Positions 12,201 through 22,209 are shown, counted from the stretch's first letter. The stretch is DNA of 64,000 bases from DASYAN01 sp963727755 (GCA_963727755.1 CAVSHN010000020.1:62001-126000), one strand, 5' to 3'. Notes: a model not told the origin generated them from the sequence alone. A program made the numbers and translations.

Positions 12201-14505
12201 CACATGCTTCTGGCAGATCTTGATAGTTGATCTTGAGCAGGCCACACTGTTCCAGGTTGGGTGAAGTGATACGCCAGCCACGTCGCAGATCCAGATAGAG
12301 GTGATAGCCTAGCACATTGCGCAGAGCCTGTTCGGTCTTGATCTTGGCGCTATATTTCAATTCAGCATTGACGGCATACTGGTTTGGAGAGAGATGAAGT
12401 GCCTCAAAGACCTTGAGCGTGAGTGTATCATGTTGTAAGCCTGCAGCGCCTGCCTGTTTAGCTGCACAATAGAGAGCCGAGCGCAGCAGTCCAATCTCCA
12501 CAAAGTCGTTGAAATGGCCAGCTTGCAGAGATGCGTCTTGTCGATTATCAGTGAAACTGAGCATCTTGGGCACAATCGTCAGTTCCTCGCCGCGCTCACG
12601 GGCCTCACGCAGATGACGGATTGTGGAGAGGCTCAATATCGTTGTGGCTGTACTGCGGCCCTCTGAACTGAGACGAGCTAACTTTTCAAAATCGTTATCG
12701 AGGAATGTGCTATAGGAGACTCCACAATGTAAACAGAAGCGAAAAGGGGCGGCAAAAAAGTGGCACGCGACGCCTTCTTCAGCCCGTTCAACGATTGTCC
12801 CATCTGTCTGGATGTAGAGCGGAATGGGAACATTTTTTCTAGCAGATATCATTAGGCGTTCTCTGCCAGAAGCGTATCTCTTTCCACTCCCCAGGCAACT
12901 TGGCCTCAATGTCTTCCTGATCACGTGGCCAGGGCTCATCCAGAGTCAAGTAGAGAAAGCCAGGATCGCCCGGACTCGGTCTACCCTTTTTTGATCCTCT
13001 ATCCTCATTGGTATCGCGCCATTGGTCTTGCAGCTCACGTCCAATCAAGGTATTCTCATCTTGCCAGCGCACACAATAGTATTCCTGTCCACACTCGCGG
13101 CAAAAGGTCAAGGGGAAGAGCACGCGCTCACGACCACCTGGGGCATATTGCTGATATTGCAGGGTGAGATGGCGTGTGGGATCATATTCCAGCGTTGCAT
13201 AGACGGTATCGCCTTTACTGATGAATTGATGAAGGCGAAAGGCAAACGGGGCTCGAACCAGTCTGTGGGAGCTTGACACGCTCATAGCCAGCTAGCAGAC
13301 CCTGTTGAATGACTTTGCGGCAGTGCTCTTCTGAAGCATCAGTTATCTCATGCAAAGCAGCAGCAGCACTCTCCTTTTCCCCAGAGATGCGGCGTGGTCT
13401 AGTACGTACCAGTCGTCCATCTTGTCTGGTAACACCAAAGGTGCTTTCAAGCCAGATCGCAAGGGGGTCGTGCGTGAAATCCGCGAAGCTCTGTGGAAGT
13501 GGTTGATCAGAAACCATGACCCGCTCGGTGAGCGAACGACGAAATGCCGCTGAAGCTTCATCCACCTCATCGGTGACACGAGTGAGCGTCTCCCCAATAA
13601 TATGCTCGGGCAAAACCTCACAGCCGAAGATCCGCGAGGCCATAGCGGCTACTTCCTGGCGTTGCTGCTGGTAGCTGCCACCGCCAGCGAGGGTCGCTGA
13701 CGTACCAATACACTGTAAGATCTGACCTGGAGAGGTCAGCCGATTGCGTACACGACGGACCAGTAAGGCCACATCGGCACCTTGGCGGCCACGATAGGTA
13801 TGGAGTTCATCTAAGACGAGGAAACGCAATTGCGTAGCCTGAAGAAATGGTTGCTCACGCAGACGCGTCAAGATCAATTCAAGCATCACATAGTTGGTGA
13901 GCAAAATATCGGGGGGATTGGCAAGGATCTCATCGCGATCGAGCCTGCCTTCTTGACCCGTATAACGTGCAAACGTGACCTTGCGCACCGCAGAGGGATA
14001 GCCCATCTCAAGATATTTCTCTAGCTCACCCTTCTGGCTATTAGCCAGAGCATTCATGGGATAGACAACGATGGCCTTAATGCCCGGTGTATTGGGATGG
14101 CGCAACACTGAATCTACAATCGGGATCATATATGACAAGCTCTTACCTGATCCAGTTCCAGTCGTCAGGATATAGCTGTGTCCACCACGTGCCACGCGAA
14201 TAGCTTCTTCTTGATGCTGATGCAAATGCAGGAGATGACCATGAGGCTGTTTTTCCTCTTTGCCACGCCGAAAGATCTGCGCACAGGCTGAATGGAGCAC
14301 TCCCTGATCAACCAATTGGTCGATCGTACAGCCAAGCTGAAACATGGGATTCATCTGGATCAGCGGTTGGGGCCAGAGCATGCCATCACGAAACAATTCT
14401 CGCTCGAACATACTCTTGGATGCGCGGATCACGAATCTGGATAAAACTGCGAATATAGGAGGAGTAGTCGGCGATGAGTTTCTGACGTAGATCAAAAATA
14501 TTCAT
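9262..14505 (-). CDS. Giant DEAH helicase with C-terminal DUF1998 (DruE / DrmA-DrmB-like), several frameshifts
   Basis: This gene of about 1,750 residues is spread over several minus-strand frames (14505-~14400, 14495-13215, 13285-12839, 12939-10069, a short stretch ~10153-10020 in another frame, then to 9262). The true start is ATG 14505, reading 'MNIFDLRQKLIADY', followed by 'SFIQIRDPRIQEYV'. Motifs: 'TGTGSGKS' near residue 113, 'VLDELHTYRG' near 227, 'GTSATLAGGG', then 'YAQRSGRAGRSGQ' near 1,035, cysteine pairs 'CLHCG', 'CRECG' and 'CEQCG...CTQCG', and the DUF1998 signature 'CEAACYHCLMTYANQ' with 'LLDR' near residue 1,590. A helicase fused to DUF1998 is the hallmark of Druantia DruE and equals DISARM DrmA plus DrmB in one chain. 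It is the first gene of the minus-strand operon. With five shifts it may be a pseudogene, but every conserved block is present. Confidence 0.85.
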
Positions 14506-14572
14506 AGCATCCCTTGCACATCTTGATGGAGAACAGAACCAAGCTCTCGCATTATAGCGAGGCTTATTGGTC

Positions 14573-14627
14573 GTGTCAATAAATGGAAGCTTTTGGGCTC
14601 TCCATCCTTGCGGATACTGTTGGCGAA
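14573..14627 (+). repeat. Left terminal inverted repeat of the IS1182-family element
   Basis: Matches the reverse complement of 16,419-16,472 over about 55 bases with few mismatches. The inner 35 bases are nearly perfect, and both copies start GTGTCAA at the outer edge. Confidence 0.8.
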
Positions 14628-14742
14628 GTCAGAAGAAGTAAAGCTGAGCAATAAAAGAGGAAGACCAAAAGGGATTGTTTTTGGTAAAATGGAGGTCATG
14701 ATGTAGAGAAAAGTGTTTTCCGCTTGCAAAAAGGAGAAGAAG

Positions 14743-16680
14743 ATGTGCTTAAAGCCTGAAAGCATCGGATCGGTGCCAGAAGAGACGGCACGTGTTGCGC
14801 GTGCAGCCTATCCCAAAGGCAATATCTACTTGCAATTACGCGACACATTTGGCACCATCTACCAAGATGAACAATTCGTGGACTTGTATCCTCGACAGGG
14901 TCAACCAGCAGAAGCGCCTTGGCGCTTGGCATTGGTAAGCGTGATGCAATTTCGGGAAGGGTTATCTGATCGGCAGGCAGCAGATGCTGTTCGTGGGCGT
15001 ATAGATTGGAAATATATCTTAGGATTGGACCTCTCCGATCCAGGCTTTGACTACAGTGTTTTAAGCGAATTTCGACAGCGTCTCCTGACCAACGACAAGG
15101 ACCTCCTCGTCTTCGATCTCTTCTTGACGCAATTACGTGAACAAGGCTATCTCAAAATGCGTGGGCAACAACGTACCGACTCGACACATGTCCTGGCCAA
15201 GATCCGTTCCCTCAACCGCGTGGAAGTCGTGGGAGAAACCTTTCGGGCCGCCTTGAATAGTCTGGCGATAGTGGCTCCTGAGTGGCTCACAGAGCAGTGG
15301 CAAGAAGCTTGGATCCAACGATATGAGCACCGCGTGGAAGACTACCGTCTCCCAGATGGCAAGCAGGCTCGTGAAGCCTATGCCATCGTCATCGGAAAAG
15401 ATGGGACGAAATTGCTAGATGCTCTCTATGCAGAGACGGCTCCAGTCTTTCTGCGTGAGCTTCCTGCGGTCCAAACGCTGCGACGGGTCTGGGTCCAAAA
15501 TTTTTATTGGCAGGAAGCAGAACTGCGCTGGCGCGATCTCTCCAATGCTCCCGCCGCGGGAGCAGGAATCAACTCGCCTTATGATCCGGAAGCCCTTTTT
15601 GCACAAAAGCGCGAGACCCAGTGGGTGGGCTACAAGGTGCATCTGACAGAGACCTGTGATGATGACTTACCACATATGATCACGCATATCGAAACCACTC
15701 CTGCTCCTCAAGCCGACGATGAGGCTATTCCCTCCATTCATGAAGCTCTGGCTACTCATGCTTTGCTGCCGCAGAAGCATGTGGTGGATACGGGCTATGT
15801 CGATGCCAAGGAACTGGTCAACAGTCGGCTAGATTATGATGTGGACCTCTTTGGACCAACTCGAGAGGATTATCACTGGCAAGCGCAGGAAAACACTGGT
15901 TTTGCGGCCTCGCAGTTCAACCTTGATTGGCAACAGCAGTGTGCTACGTGTCCGGTAGGCAAGACTAGTCAAAGTTGGACACCAGCCAAAGATCGACGAG
16001 GTAATCCCGTTATTAAAATCAAATTTGCCGTCAAGGATTGTCGTTCTTGCCCGAGTCGTTCCCAATGCACTCAAAGTCAGTCGGACTCGCCTCGTCGAAC
16101 CCTCACGGTACGCCCACAGCCTCAATATCAAGCTTTGCAAACTGCACGAGAGCGTCAGACCACTGAAGCCTTCAAAACTGCCTATGACAAACGCGCCGGG
16201 ATTGAGGGAACGCTCTCCCAAAGTATTCGTGCCTTTGGATTACGCCGAGCACGCTACCAAGGCCTCGCCAAAGTCCATTTACAGCACGTTTTCACGGCGA
16301 CCGCTCTCAATTTCGCTCGCATCTCGGCGTGGCTGTCTGCGGTTCCTCGTGCACAAACACGGCAGGCGGCCTTTGTACGACTTGCCAAAAAGGGGCTTAA
16401 TTTGATGGGCTTTGGGATTTCGCCAACAGTATCCGGAAGGATGGAGAGCCAGCTTTTGTTGACCCTTGACACAGCATACCCATTCCTTTACACTCGTGCG
16501 ATAAAGGAAAAGATCTCTGCACCACTATTTCATTTACTAGGAATATTTCTTTCCTTTACCTTCACTCTCAAGGAAGATAGGATCAGGTATGAGCAATTAT
16601 TATCTTCTTTTTCTTGCACCAGAGGTGGTACGCGAGTGCATCTCTTTCGATCAATCACGCGTTACCCTCCATTACTTTGA
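14743..16680 (+). CDS. IS1182-family transposase, reading past the element end
   Basis: DDE transposase. ATG 14743 has an AAGGAG site 6-12 bases upstream, so it is preferred over the GTG at 14713. Features of the IS1182 group: N-terminal 'WRLALVSVMQFREGLSDRQAADAV', here split at 'REGLSDRQAADAVRGR' with 'IDWKYILGLDL'; the catalytic Asp in 'RTDSTHVLAKIR'; a second Asp in 'VVDTGYVDAKEL'; a Cys-rich segment 'CATCP....CRSCPSRSQC'; and the catalytic Glu in 'KRAGIEGTLSQSIRAFGLRRARY'. The natural end would be near the right inverted repeat, but the frame continues about 70 codons into host DNA and overlaps the start of mcrB at 16589. The catalytic residues are intact, so activity is possible. Confidence 0.88.
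   Translation: MCLKPESIGSVPEETARVARAAYPKGNIYLQLRDTFGTIYQDEQFVDLYPRQGQPAEAPWRLALVSVMQFREGLSDRQAADAVRGRIDWKYILGLDLSDPGFDYSVLSEFRQRLLTNDKDLLVFDLFLTQLREQGYLKMRGQQRTDSTHVLAKIRSLNRVEVVGETFRAALNSLAIVAPEWLTEQWQEAWIQRYEHRVEDYRLPDGKQAREAYAIVIGKDGTKLLDALYAETAPVFLRELPAVQTLRRVWVQNFYWQEAELRWRDLSNAPAAGAGINSPYDPEALFAQKRETQWVGYKVHLTETCDDDLPHMITHIETTPAPQADDEAIPSIHEALATHALLPQKHVVDTGYVDAKELVNSRLDYDVDLFGPTREDYHWQAQENTGFAASQFNLDWQQQCATCPVGKTSQSWTPAKDRRGNPVIKIKFAVKDCRSCPSRSQCTQSQSDSPRRTLTVRPQPQYQALQTARERQTTEAFKTAYDKRAGIEGTLSQSIRAFGLRRARYQGLAKVHLQHVFTATALNFARISAWLSAVPRAQTRQAAFVRLAKKGLNLMGFGISPTVSGRMESQLLLTLDTAYPFLYTRAIKEKISAPLFHLLGIFLSFTFTLKEDRIRYEQLLSSFSCTRGGTRVHLFRSITRYPPLL
16419..16472 (-). repeat. Right terminal inverted repeat of the IS1182-family element
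   Basis: Reverse complement of the left repeat. The transposase frame runs through it without a stop, so the repeat is inside the coding frame. Confidence 0.8.
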
Positions 16681-17978
16681 TACCTATGTACAAGTAGACG
16701 ATAGACTTCTTCTCGTACATGTGTCTGATAATGACACTCTTTTACCCTTTGTCTATCAGAATTCGGTCTGTCAATCGAAACGCAGGAACAGTGACTATAC
16801 AAATCGAAGAAGTGTATAACCAAGCTATAAGTTTAACACAATCCCCTCCTCAGTTTAATTTCAATAAGCTACCTCGTGAGCTTCGCAAAGGGTTCATGTC
16901 ACTTCCGCCAGACGCATTCAATCAGGCAATTGATGCTCTAGGAGGAAAACGTTTGGAAGAAAAAGCATTGTTAGATGCTATCAAGCATTACACTACAGCT
17001 CGGGGCTATTATTTTGATGATGAGACCCTCGCCAACTACCATATTTGTCTCAAAACTCGACCATTTGTGATTCTAGCTGGCCTCTCGGGCACTGGCAAAT
17101 CTAAACTTTCGCAACTCTATGCCGAGGCATTGGGACATAAGCAGTGCTATCTACGTCTACCCGTGCGTCCAAATTGGAATGATGATCGCTATTTGCTTGG
17201 GCATCTGAATGTGATCACTGGAGAATACGTGACAGAACCAGCAGTCGAGTTCATCTTGGAGGCCAATCAAGATCAGGATCAACTCTATTTCTTCTGCCTT
17301 GATGAAATAAATCTGGCTCATGTGGAGTATTATTTCTCACAGTTTCTCAGTGCGATGGAGGAAGAACGGCCAGAGGATCGCGAAATTATCTTATTGAGCA
17401 AAAGAGAACAAAAAATCCTAGAACAACAGGAAAAGAGCCAGTCCGTGCCGTCTCGCTTGCTCATTCCAACCAATCTCTTTTTCACGGGCACTATCAACGT
17501 CGATGAGACAACGCAACCCATCAGTGACAAGGTGATTGACCGGGCCAACACACTGGAATTTTTTACGGTCGATCTAGACAAGGTTCCTCAACCAACGACA
17601 CTGCCTGATCCCATCACTCTCTCAAGCTTCACCTGGAAAAGCTATCAGGTCAAGACACCAGATACCACATTTCGTGACCACATCATTGAAATCGGCAAGA
17701 TCCTCAATAAAGCCAACCTTGGTCTGGGATATCGTGTCTTACGTGAAATAGAATTATACATAGCAAATAGCAAACAATTGCTCGATCCACTGATAGCCTT
17801 TGACTTGCAGGTCAAACAACGCATTTTGCCTCGTGTTCGCGGCACGGAAGTTGTCAGCACTATGGTTGATGACCTTTTGAAGTTTCTCAAACAGAACAAG
17901 CTTCCTCGTTCTGAGCAACGTTTAGATGAGATGAAGAGCAGGTTGAAACGTGATGGCTATACCAGTTTCTGGCGCTAG
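16589..17978 (+). CDS. mcrB: McrB-like AAA+ GTPase of a type IV restriction system, one frameshift
   Basis: About 460 residues in two frames. ATG 16589 ('MSNYYLLFLAPE') opens the first, and a +1 shift near 16,760 leads into the second, which continues to 17978. The N-terminal 80 residues are a probable target-recognition domain with no motif I recognise. The AAA+ part has 'GLSGTGKS' (Walker A, near residue 165), 'FFCLDEINLAHVEYYFS' (Walker B, about 235) and 'TGTINVDETTQPISDKVIDRA' split as the sensor region 'GTINVDETT' and 'DKVIDRA'. These are typical of the McrB GTPase that translocates on modified DNA and activates the McrC nuclease. Its 3' end overlaps the next gene by 26 bases. Its 5' end is overlapped by the read-through transposase frame. 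Family confident; the recognised modification is unknown. Confidence 0.85.
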
Positions 17979-19671
17979 TGCTTGGCTCACGATCAATCAG
18001 AGGCCACTGAGCTTTAAGCCACAGACTGAGAATGAGCAACTCACTATTACTGAATATAGTAAAAATACGATCAGGATCACATCCAAAGCTCCTGAGATTA
18101 CAGCTCTTCTCATTGATGACCAGGAATTGGAAACGGAGCGCTATGGCACCTGGGTATGGAATCCCAAGCATTACGCAGGCCTGTATCGCTTTGTTGTCCA
18201 GACTCCTGACTCTCAACCCCAAACAGCTCTGGTGCGGGTTTTCCCACACAAGTTCTCACAGCGGCTCTATGAAAAGATGAAAATGGATCTCAGTGAGATA
18301 GCTCTTGATCTGCTCTTTCGCCTGGACTCACCAGCCATCGAAAAGGCAGAGTATGTGGAACGCATCCAGGATACCTCTGCCTTGCATGATTATCAGCAGA
18401 TACGCGACATCATTGAAAAACTGCGTGACATCATGTTGCATCTACGCCGTGAGCCCTACCGCGCACTCCATGAGCAAAGGATCCAGCAGGACTGGCAAGA
18501 GATCTCCCACTTCTGTGAGAATATCACTCCCTTGCCTGGAGAGTACATTGCTTTCCCTCAGTCTCTCGCTGAGCGATATCGTCTCCATGCTCTTCCCCAG
18601 CATTGGACCGTGCAGCAGAGTAGCCCGACCTATGATGTCTACGAGAATCGCTTGCTCAAACACTTTCTCCAGCGACAATTGATCTCCAAGCTAGAAATCA
18701 TCCAGGAGCATGCTGAGCGTGAAAAGAAGCAACGCGAGGCTATCTATGCCCGCTATCACAATAGCGAGGATGGCGAGACCATTCGCAAGCTCAGTCATGC
18801 GATTACAACCTGTCAGGAAATGAAGCAGCGCTGTATCCGTTGGAGCAGCAAACTCTTTCTCAAAACCGTCCAATCCGTTGATCTCTCAGGAAAAGCCACC
18901 CAGGTCTTGCTCAAGCACCCAACGTATAGCCGTTTCTACCACCTCTACCTCCAATTTCAAAAACGCCTCAAGATCACCTATCAGACAGATAGCTACGTGA
19001 CGGAACTGGCCATGCGCAAAGTCAGCGAACTGTACGAAATGTGGAGCGTCTTTTTGATCACCAGAATGGCGATTGAAGAACTGCTCTCCGCTGGCTACCA
19101 GATGATTTCCAATAGCACCTTTTACCAAGTGGAAATGAACGCCTTTCAGTTTAATGTGCACAAAAACGTTGCAAGCATCGTTCTCGAGAAGGAGAACCAG
19201 AGAGTTGCATTCAAATATGAACCTGTCTATCCCAATCAATCGACAGTGACTTTACGCTCGGCCCTTGTTGCCACAACGATCGGAAGTAACCCATTAACAC
19301 CTGATATGACCATTGAGGTCTATCAAGATGACCAGCCACAGGATGTGCTCATCTTTGATGCCAAGTACCGCTGGGACCGCACATCGAACGGTTCCTACTA
19401 TCCCAAACAAGAAGATATCGAGAAAATGTACCGCTACCGTGACAATATTCAATATAAGCACTATCAGCAGGGACAGACTCGTCGTCCCTATACGATGGAT
19501 GAGATTGTTAGGAGTGCCTATATTCTCTATCCAGGCAACAAGATCCATAGCGAGTCCAAGAACGGCAGCATTGGAAGTCTGCCACTCATTCCGAATATGT
19601 CTCCCCAGCGTCTCAATGATGTGCGAGAACAGCTCAAGGATCTCCTGTACTATGCCTATTTGATTGATTGA
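17953..19671 (+). CDS. McrC-like DUF2357 nuclease subunit
   Basis: A 572-residue protein starting at ATG 17953, overlapping mcrB by 26 bases and so probably coupled to it. The N-terminal half is the DUF2357 domain found in LlaJI-type McrC homologues, with beta-rich segments such as 'ALVRVFPHKFSQRLYEKM'. A helical middle follows ('YDVYENRLLKHFLQRQL'). The C-terminal half carries a PD-(D/E)XK-type core with 'VLIFDAKYRWD' near residue 470 and 'IEKMYRYRDNIQY' as the following helix. The nuclease would cut DNA bound by the McrB partner. The frame is intact over its whole length, unusual in this window. Confidence 0.85.
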   Translation: MAIPVSGASAWLTINQRPLSFKPQTENEQLTITEYSKNTIRITSKAPEITALLIDDQELETERYGTWVWNPKHYAGLYRFVVQTPDSQPQTALVRVFPHKFSQRLYEKMKMDLSEIALDLLFRLDSPAIEKAEYVERIQDTSALHDYQQIRDIIEKLRDIMLHLRREPYRALHEQRIQQDWQEISHFCENITPLPGEYIAFPQSLAERYRLHALPQHWTVQQSSPTYDVYENRLLKHFLQRQLISKLEIIQEHAEREKKQREAIYARYHNSEDGETIRKLSHAITTCQEMKQRCIRWSSKLFLKTVQSVDLSGKATQVLLKHPTYSRFYHLYLQFQKRLKITYQTDSYVTELAMRKVSELYEMWSVFLITRMAIEELLSAGYQMISNSTFYQVEMNAFQFNVHKNVASIVLEKENQRVAFKYEPVYPNQSTVTLRSALVATTIGSNPLTPDMTIEVYQDDQPQDVLIFDAKYRWDRTSNGSYYPKQEDIEKMYRYRDNIQYKHYQQGQTRRPYTMDEIVRSAYILYPGNKIHSESKNGSIGSLPLIPNMSPQRLNDVREQLKDLLYYAYLID

Positions 19672-19678
19672 AAGCAGA

Positions 19679-20033
19679 ACCCACATTCCGCAGTTGGGAA
19701 TTTAATTTTTCAGAATAATGGGAAACACCTTCACTATTGTGCATATTACTATTGTAGCCTATTTTTGATGATAGCAGTGCAGCTAGTACTCAAGAACTTA
19801 AGGGGCCAACCATAAATAACTCCGACATATGACCATCAATATCCAGGGAGATACGTTTCACCCAGCCTGGAACTACACAATTCGACTGCGGGCATAAACG
19901 TCGGAGTTATTTATGGTCGTCGACTAAGTTCCTTTAGCTGGCAATTCCAAATTCTATGCAACTAGTCAAAACGAGTAAAAGATGCTGCAATTAGTATTCA
20001 AGGAAGTGATTCCCCAAACTGCGGAATGTGGGT
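19679..20033. mobile_element. Inverted-repeat element without coding capacity (MITE-like), with a second repeat pair nested inside
   Basis: Outer inverted repeats at 19,679-19,700 and 20,010-20,033 share ACCCACATTCCGCAGTT, with small differences at the inner edge. Inside, a perfect 18-base inverted repeat (ACCATAAATAACTCCGAC) sits at 19,809-19,826 and 19,900-19,917. The 355 bases have no long open frame. The layout suits a non-autonomous transposable element into which a second, about 110-base, element has inserted. It lies just after the McrC stop. Confidence 0.55.
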
Positions 20034-20246
20034 ATGAAACTTTGGAAGTTGCTATAGAGAGTTTTGTCTAAACACCAACAACTGTTCCTCGGCATGTAAC
20101 ATTTGTCGTTTACAAGCACATCCTTAGTCTGCTACTGTGTAGGTAGAGTGCGAAACTCATCACATACTCTGGAAGGTAAAGTTCATAGCTACCTACCCAA
20201 AGGCAATCAAGGATAACAGTGATTACCACGATGCGAGGAGCAAAGC

Positions 20247-20444
20247 ATGCAAGAACCCTTAGAACCGCCGCCAGGGCTCCTGACAATCCCGCAAGTAGCT
20301 GAGTACCTTGGCATATGTCGAGCCCATGTCTACAAACTCATCAACAACGGCCTGCCTGTGATCCGGCTCGGACGCTTAGTACGCGTTCATATGACATCCT
20401 TACAACGTTGGCTGGCAAATCAAGAGGAGAGTACTCATCTTTGA
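20247..20444 (+). CDS. Excisionase-like MerR/HTH_17 DNA-binding protein
   Basis: A 65-residue protein with a GGAG site ahead of ATG 20247. The sequence 'LLTIPQVAEYLGICRAHVYKLINNG' (split: 'LLTIPQVAEYLGI' and 'RAHVYKLINNG') followed by 'LPVIRLGRLVRVHMTSLQRWL' (split at 'IRLGRLVRV') is the winged-helix HTH_17 fold of excisionases and plasmid/phage DNA-binding proteins. It lies 290 bases upstream of the integrase gene on the same strand, the usual Xis-Int arrangement of integrative elements. Confidence 0.8.
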   Translation: MQEPLEPPPGLLTIPQVAEYLGICRAHVYKLINNGLPVIRLGRLVRVHMTSLQRWLANQEESTHL

Positions 20445-20732
20445 TTATGCGTTTTCGTCTCTCTGCATGGCTCTTTGATCTCTATGGAGAGCCAGTGTTT
20501 GCAGATTTAGAAGCGATATTAACAGTAAACAGCTCTCCATCAACATCCACGACCTGGAACAACGACTATTAGCTAGGAAGAATAGTTAGTATCTTCTACT
20601 TGCCCAGCCAGCCATCTCTTCGACATGTCTGACAAAAGTACTTTTGTTTCAAAAAGTGCTTTCGCATATGATATGATACAATTGTCTGCTAGGTTGGATA
20701 GCTGGGCACCCGACTAAAAAGGAGAGTGCCTT

Positions 20733-21873
20733 ATGGCAAAACGCGGACATGGCGAAGGTTCCATCTACCAGCGCAAAGATGGTCGGTGGACAGCAGAAAT
20801 TTCGCTTGAAGGAGGAAAGAGCAAATTTCTCTATGGAAAAACACGAAAGGAGGTTCAAGAAAAGCTCAAGACAGCATTGTATGAGCAGGCAGAAAGGCAT
20901 GCTCGTCACTGCCCCACAGCAACAAGTCGGTCATTTTCTTACCCATTGGTTAGAGGATGTTCATAAACAAAGCGTTCGTCCTCGGACGTATGAACGCTAC
21001 GAAGAGATTGTCAGGCTTCATCTCATCCCAGGAATTGGGCATCACCAACTCCAAAAGCTGTGGCCACAACATCTTCAGATGTTCTACAAAAAGAAGCTGG
21101 ATGAGGGCCTTTCGGCTACAACAGTGATTAATTTTCATAACGTTTTGCACAAAGCTTTGGAGACGGCAGTTCGTTGGAATCTCATTGCACGTAATACCTG
21201 TGATCTCGTTTCTCCTCCCAAGAGAAAGCGTTTTGAAATTCAACCGCTGAGTATAGAGCAAATTCACCAACTCCTTGCTGCTACGCGAGGACATCGACAG
21301 GAAGCGCTCATTATACTTGCCCTGACAACAGGGATGCGACGAGGAGAACTCCTTGCCCTGAAGTGGCAAGACCTTGATTTGGAAAAGAGGATATTACAGG
21401 TGCGCCGTGTTCTCACGAGAATCCCAAGCAAGCTGCCGGGAAAAGGGTTTGAGGAAACGGAGCCAAAGACGGACAGAGGCCGACGGAGCATTGTTCTTCC
21501 CCCATTTACGGTGGAAGCGCTTAAGCAACATCGACTCAGACAGCTTGAGGAGAAGCTCAAAGCAGGCCCCGCCTGGAAGGATCATGACTATGTTTTCTGC
21601 ACGTCAATAGGAACACATCTCAATCCAACGAGAGATGCCCTTGATGTGCTCAAGTCCTTGTTGAAGAAAGCGGGACTGCCAAGCATTCGTTTTCATGATC
21701 TCCGTCATAGCTCTGCAACTATGCTGTTAAGCATGCAAGTGCATCCAAAGGTTGTTCAAGAGATTTTGGGACATAGTCAGATTAGTATCACCATGGACGT
21801 CTATTCGCACGTCTTGCCAACGATGCAAGAAGAAGCCATGGGAAAGATCAATGAAATGCTTCGAAAACAATAA
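20733..21873 (+). CDS. Tyrosine recombinase (phage-type integrase), one frameshift
   Basis: About 380 residues in two frames: from ATG 20733 ('MAKRGHGEGSIYQRKDGRW') and, after a +1 shift near 20,897, to 21873. The shift sits in an AAA run: 'GAAAGGC' should be 'GAAGGC', restoring '..EGMLVTAPQQQVGHFL'. The N-terminal arm-binding domain is followed by a SAM-like domain ('PRTYERYEEIVRLHLIPGIG') and the catalytic domain. The active-site residues are visible: Arg in 'TGMRRGELLALKW', 'HDLRHSSATMLL', 'LGHSQISITMDVYSH' with the tyrosine. It carries out site-specific integration and excision. A tRNA 3'-end-like sequence 170 bases downstream is a candidate attachment site. Confidence 0.88.
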
Positions 21874-22043
21874 TGCTCAAATGGCTCACGAGTGTACTCA
21901 CGGGCAATCACAGGGGAGATCAACGATGTATATCAAAGGTCATGACGCCATTCCTGTCAACTTTCCTGTCAGAAGCTGAACCAAAACAAAGAGTACAGAG
22001 CATGAAGCCGCCAGTAAAGCGAGTTGAGACAAGAGAATATTCA

Positions 22044-22073
22044 GTGGGGGTTCGAGTTCCCCCCTTCGGCACC
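22044..22073 (+). other. tRNA 3'-end fragment, candidate attachment site (att)
   Basis: GTGGGGGTTCGAG followed by TTCCCCCC and TTCGGCACC reads as a T-arm plus the 3' acceptor strand ending in GGCACC, as at the end of many tRNA-Leu genes. No 5' tRNA part precedes it. Tyrosine integrases commonly recombine at tRNA 3' ends, and this lies 170 bases after the integrase stop. Confidence 0.45.
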
Positions 22074-22090
22074 CCCTACATGTTAGGATG

Positions 22091-22130
22091 ACGTCTCAAG
22101 CCGCGCCTAGGGCCGCTTGGGACGTTTTCT
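22091..22130 (+). terminator. Hairpin followed by T-run
   Basis: ACGTCTCAAG (22,091-22,100) pairs with CTTGGGACGT (22,116-22,125), with one G-T pair and GC-rich inner bases, and is followed by TTTTCTCT. It fits an intrinsic terminator for plus-strand transcription from the integrase side, and it separates that from the convergent minus-strand tRNAs. Confidence 0.5.
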
Positions 22131-22209
22131 CTGTCCAGGCAAACCCGCAGTTGACAGGAATGTTGACTGAGAATCAGGCGGCATATCCACTAGCCCAATG
22201 TGCCACAAT

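Larger units (their letters stand above)
14573..16472 (+). mobile_element. IS1182-family insertion sequence
   Basis: A 1.9-kb element bounded by imperfect terminal inverted repeats of about 55 bases (14,573-14,627 and 16,419-16,472). Both ends begin GTGTCAA, and their inner part, containing 'GGCTCTCCATCCTT' and 'CGGATACTGTTGGCGAA', is nearly identical. It encodes one transposase. No target-site duplication was evident next to the outer ends. It lies between the start of the DUF1998 helicase gene, only 67 bases away, and mcrB, so it may have displaced or replaced the helicase promoter. Confidence 0.85.

Noticed and set aside
22135..22205. Sixth tRNA-like sequence on the minus strand with a possible CTC anticodon
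   Set aside because: A D-arm and partial acceptor pairing can be drawn, but there is no recognisable T-arm and the anticodon stem has two mismatches.
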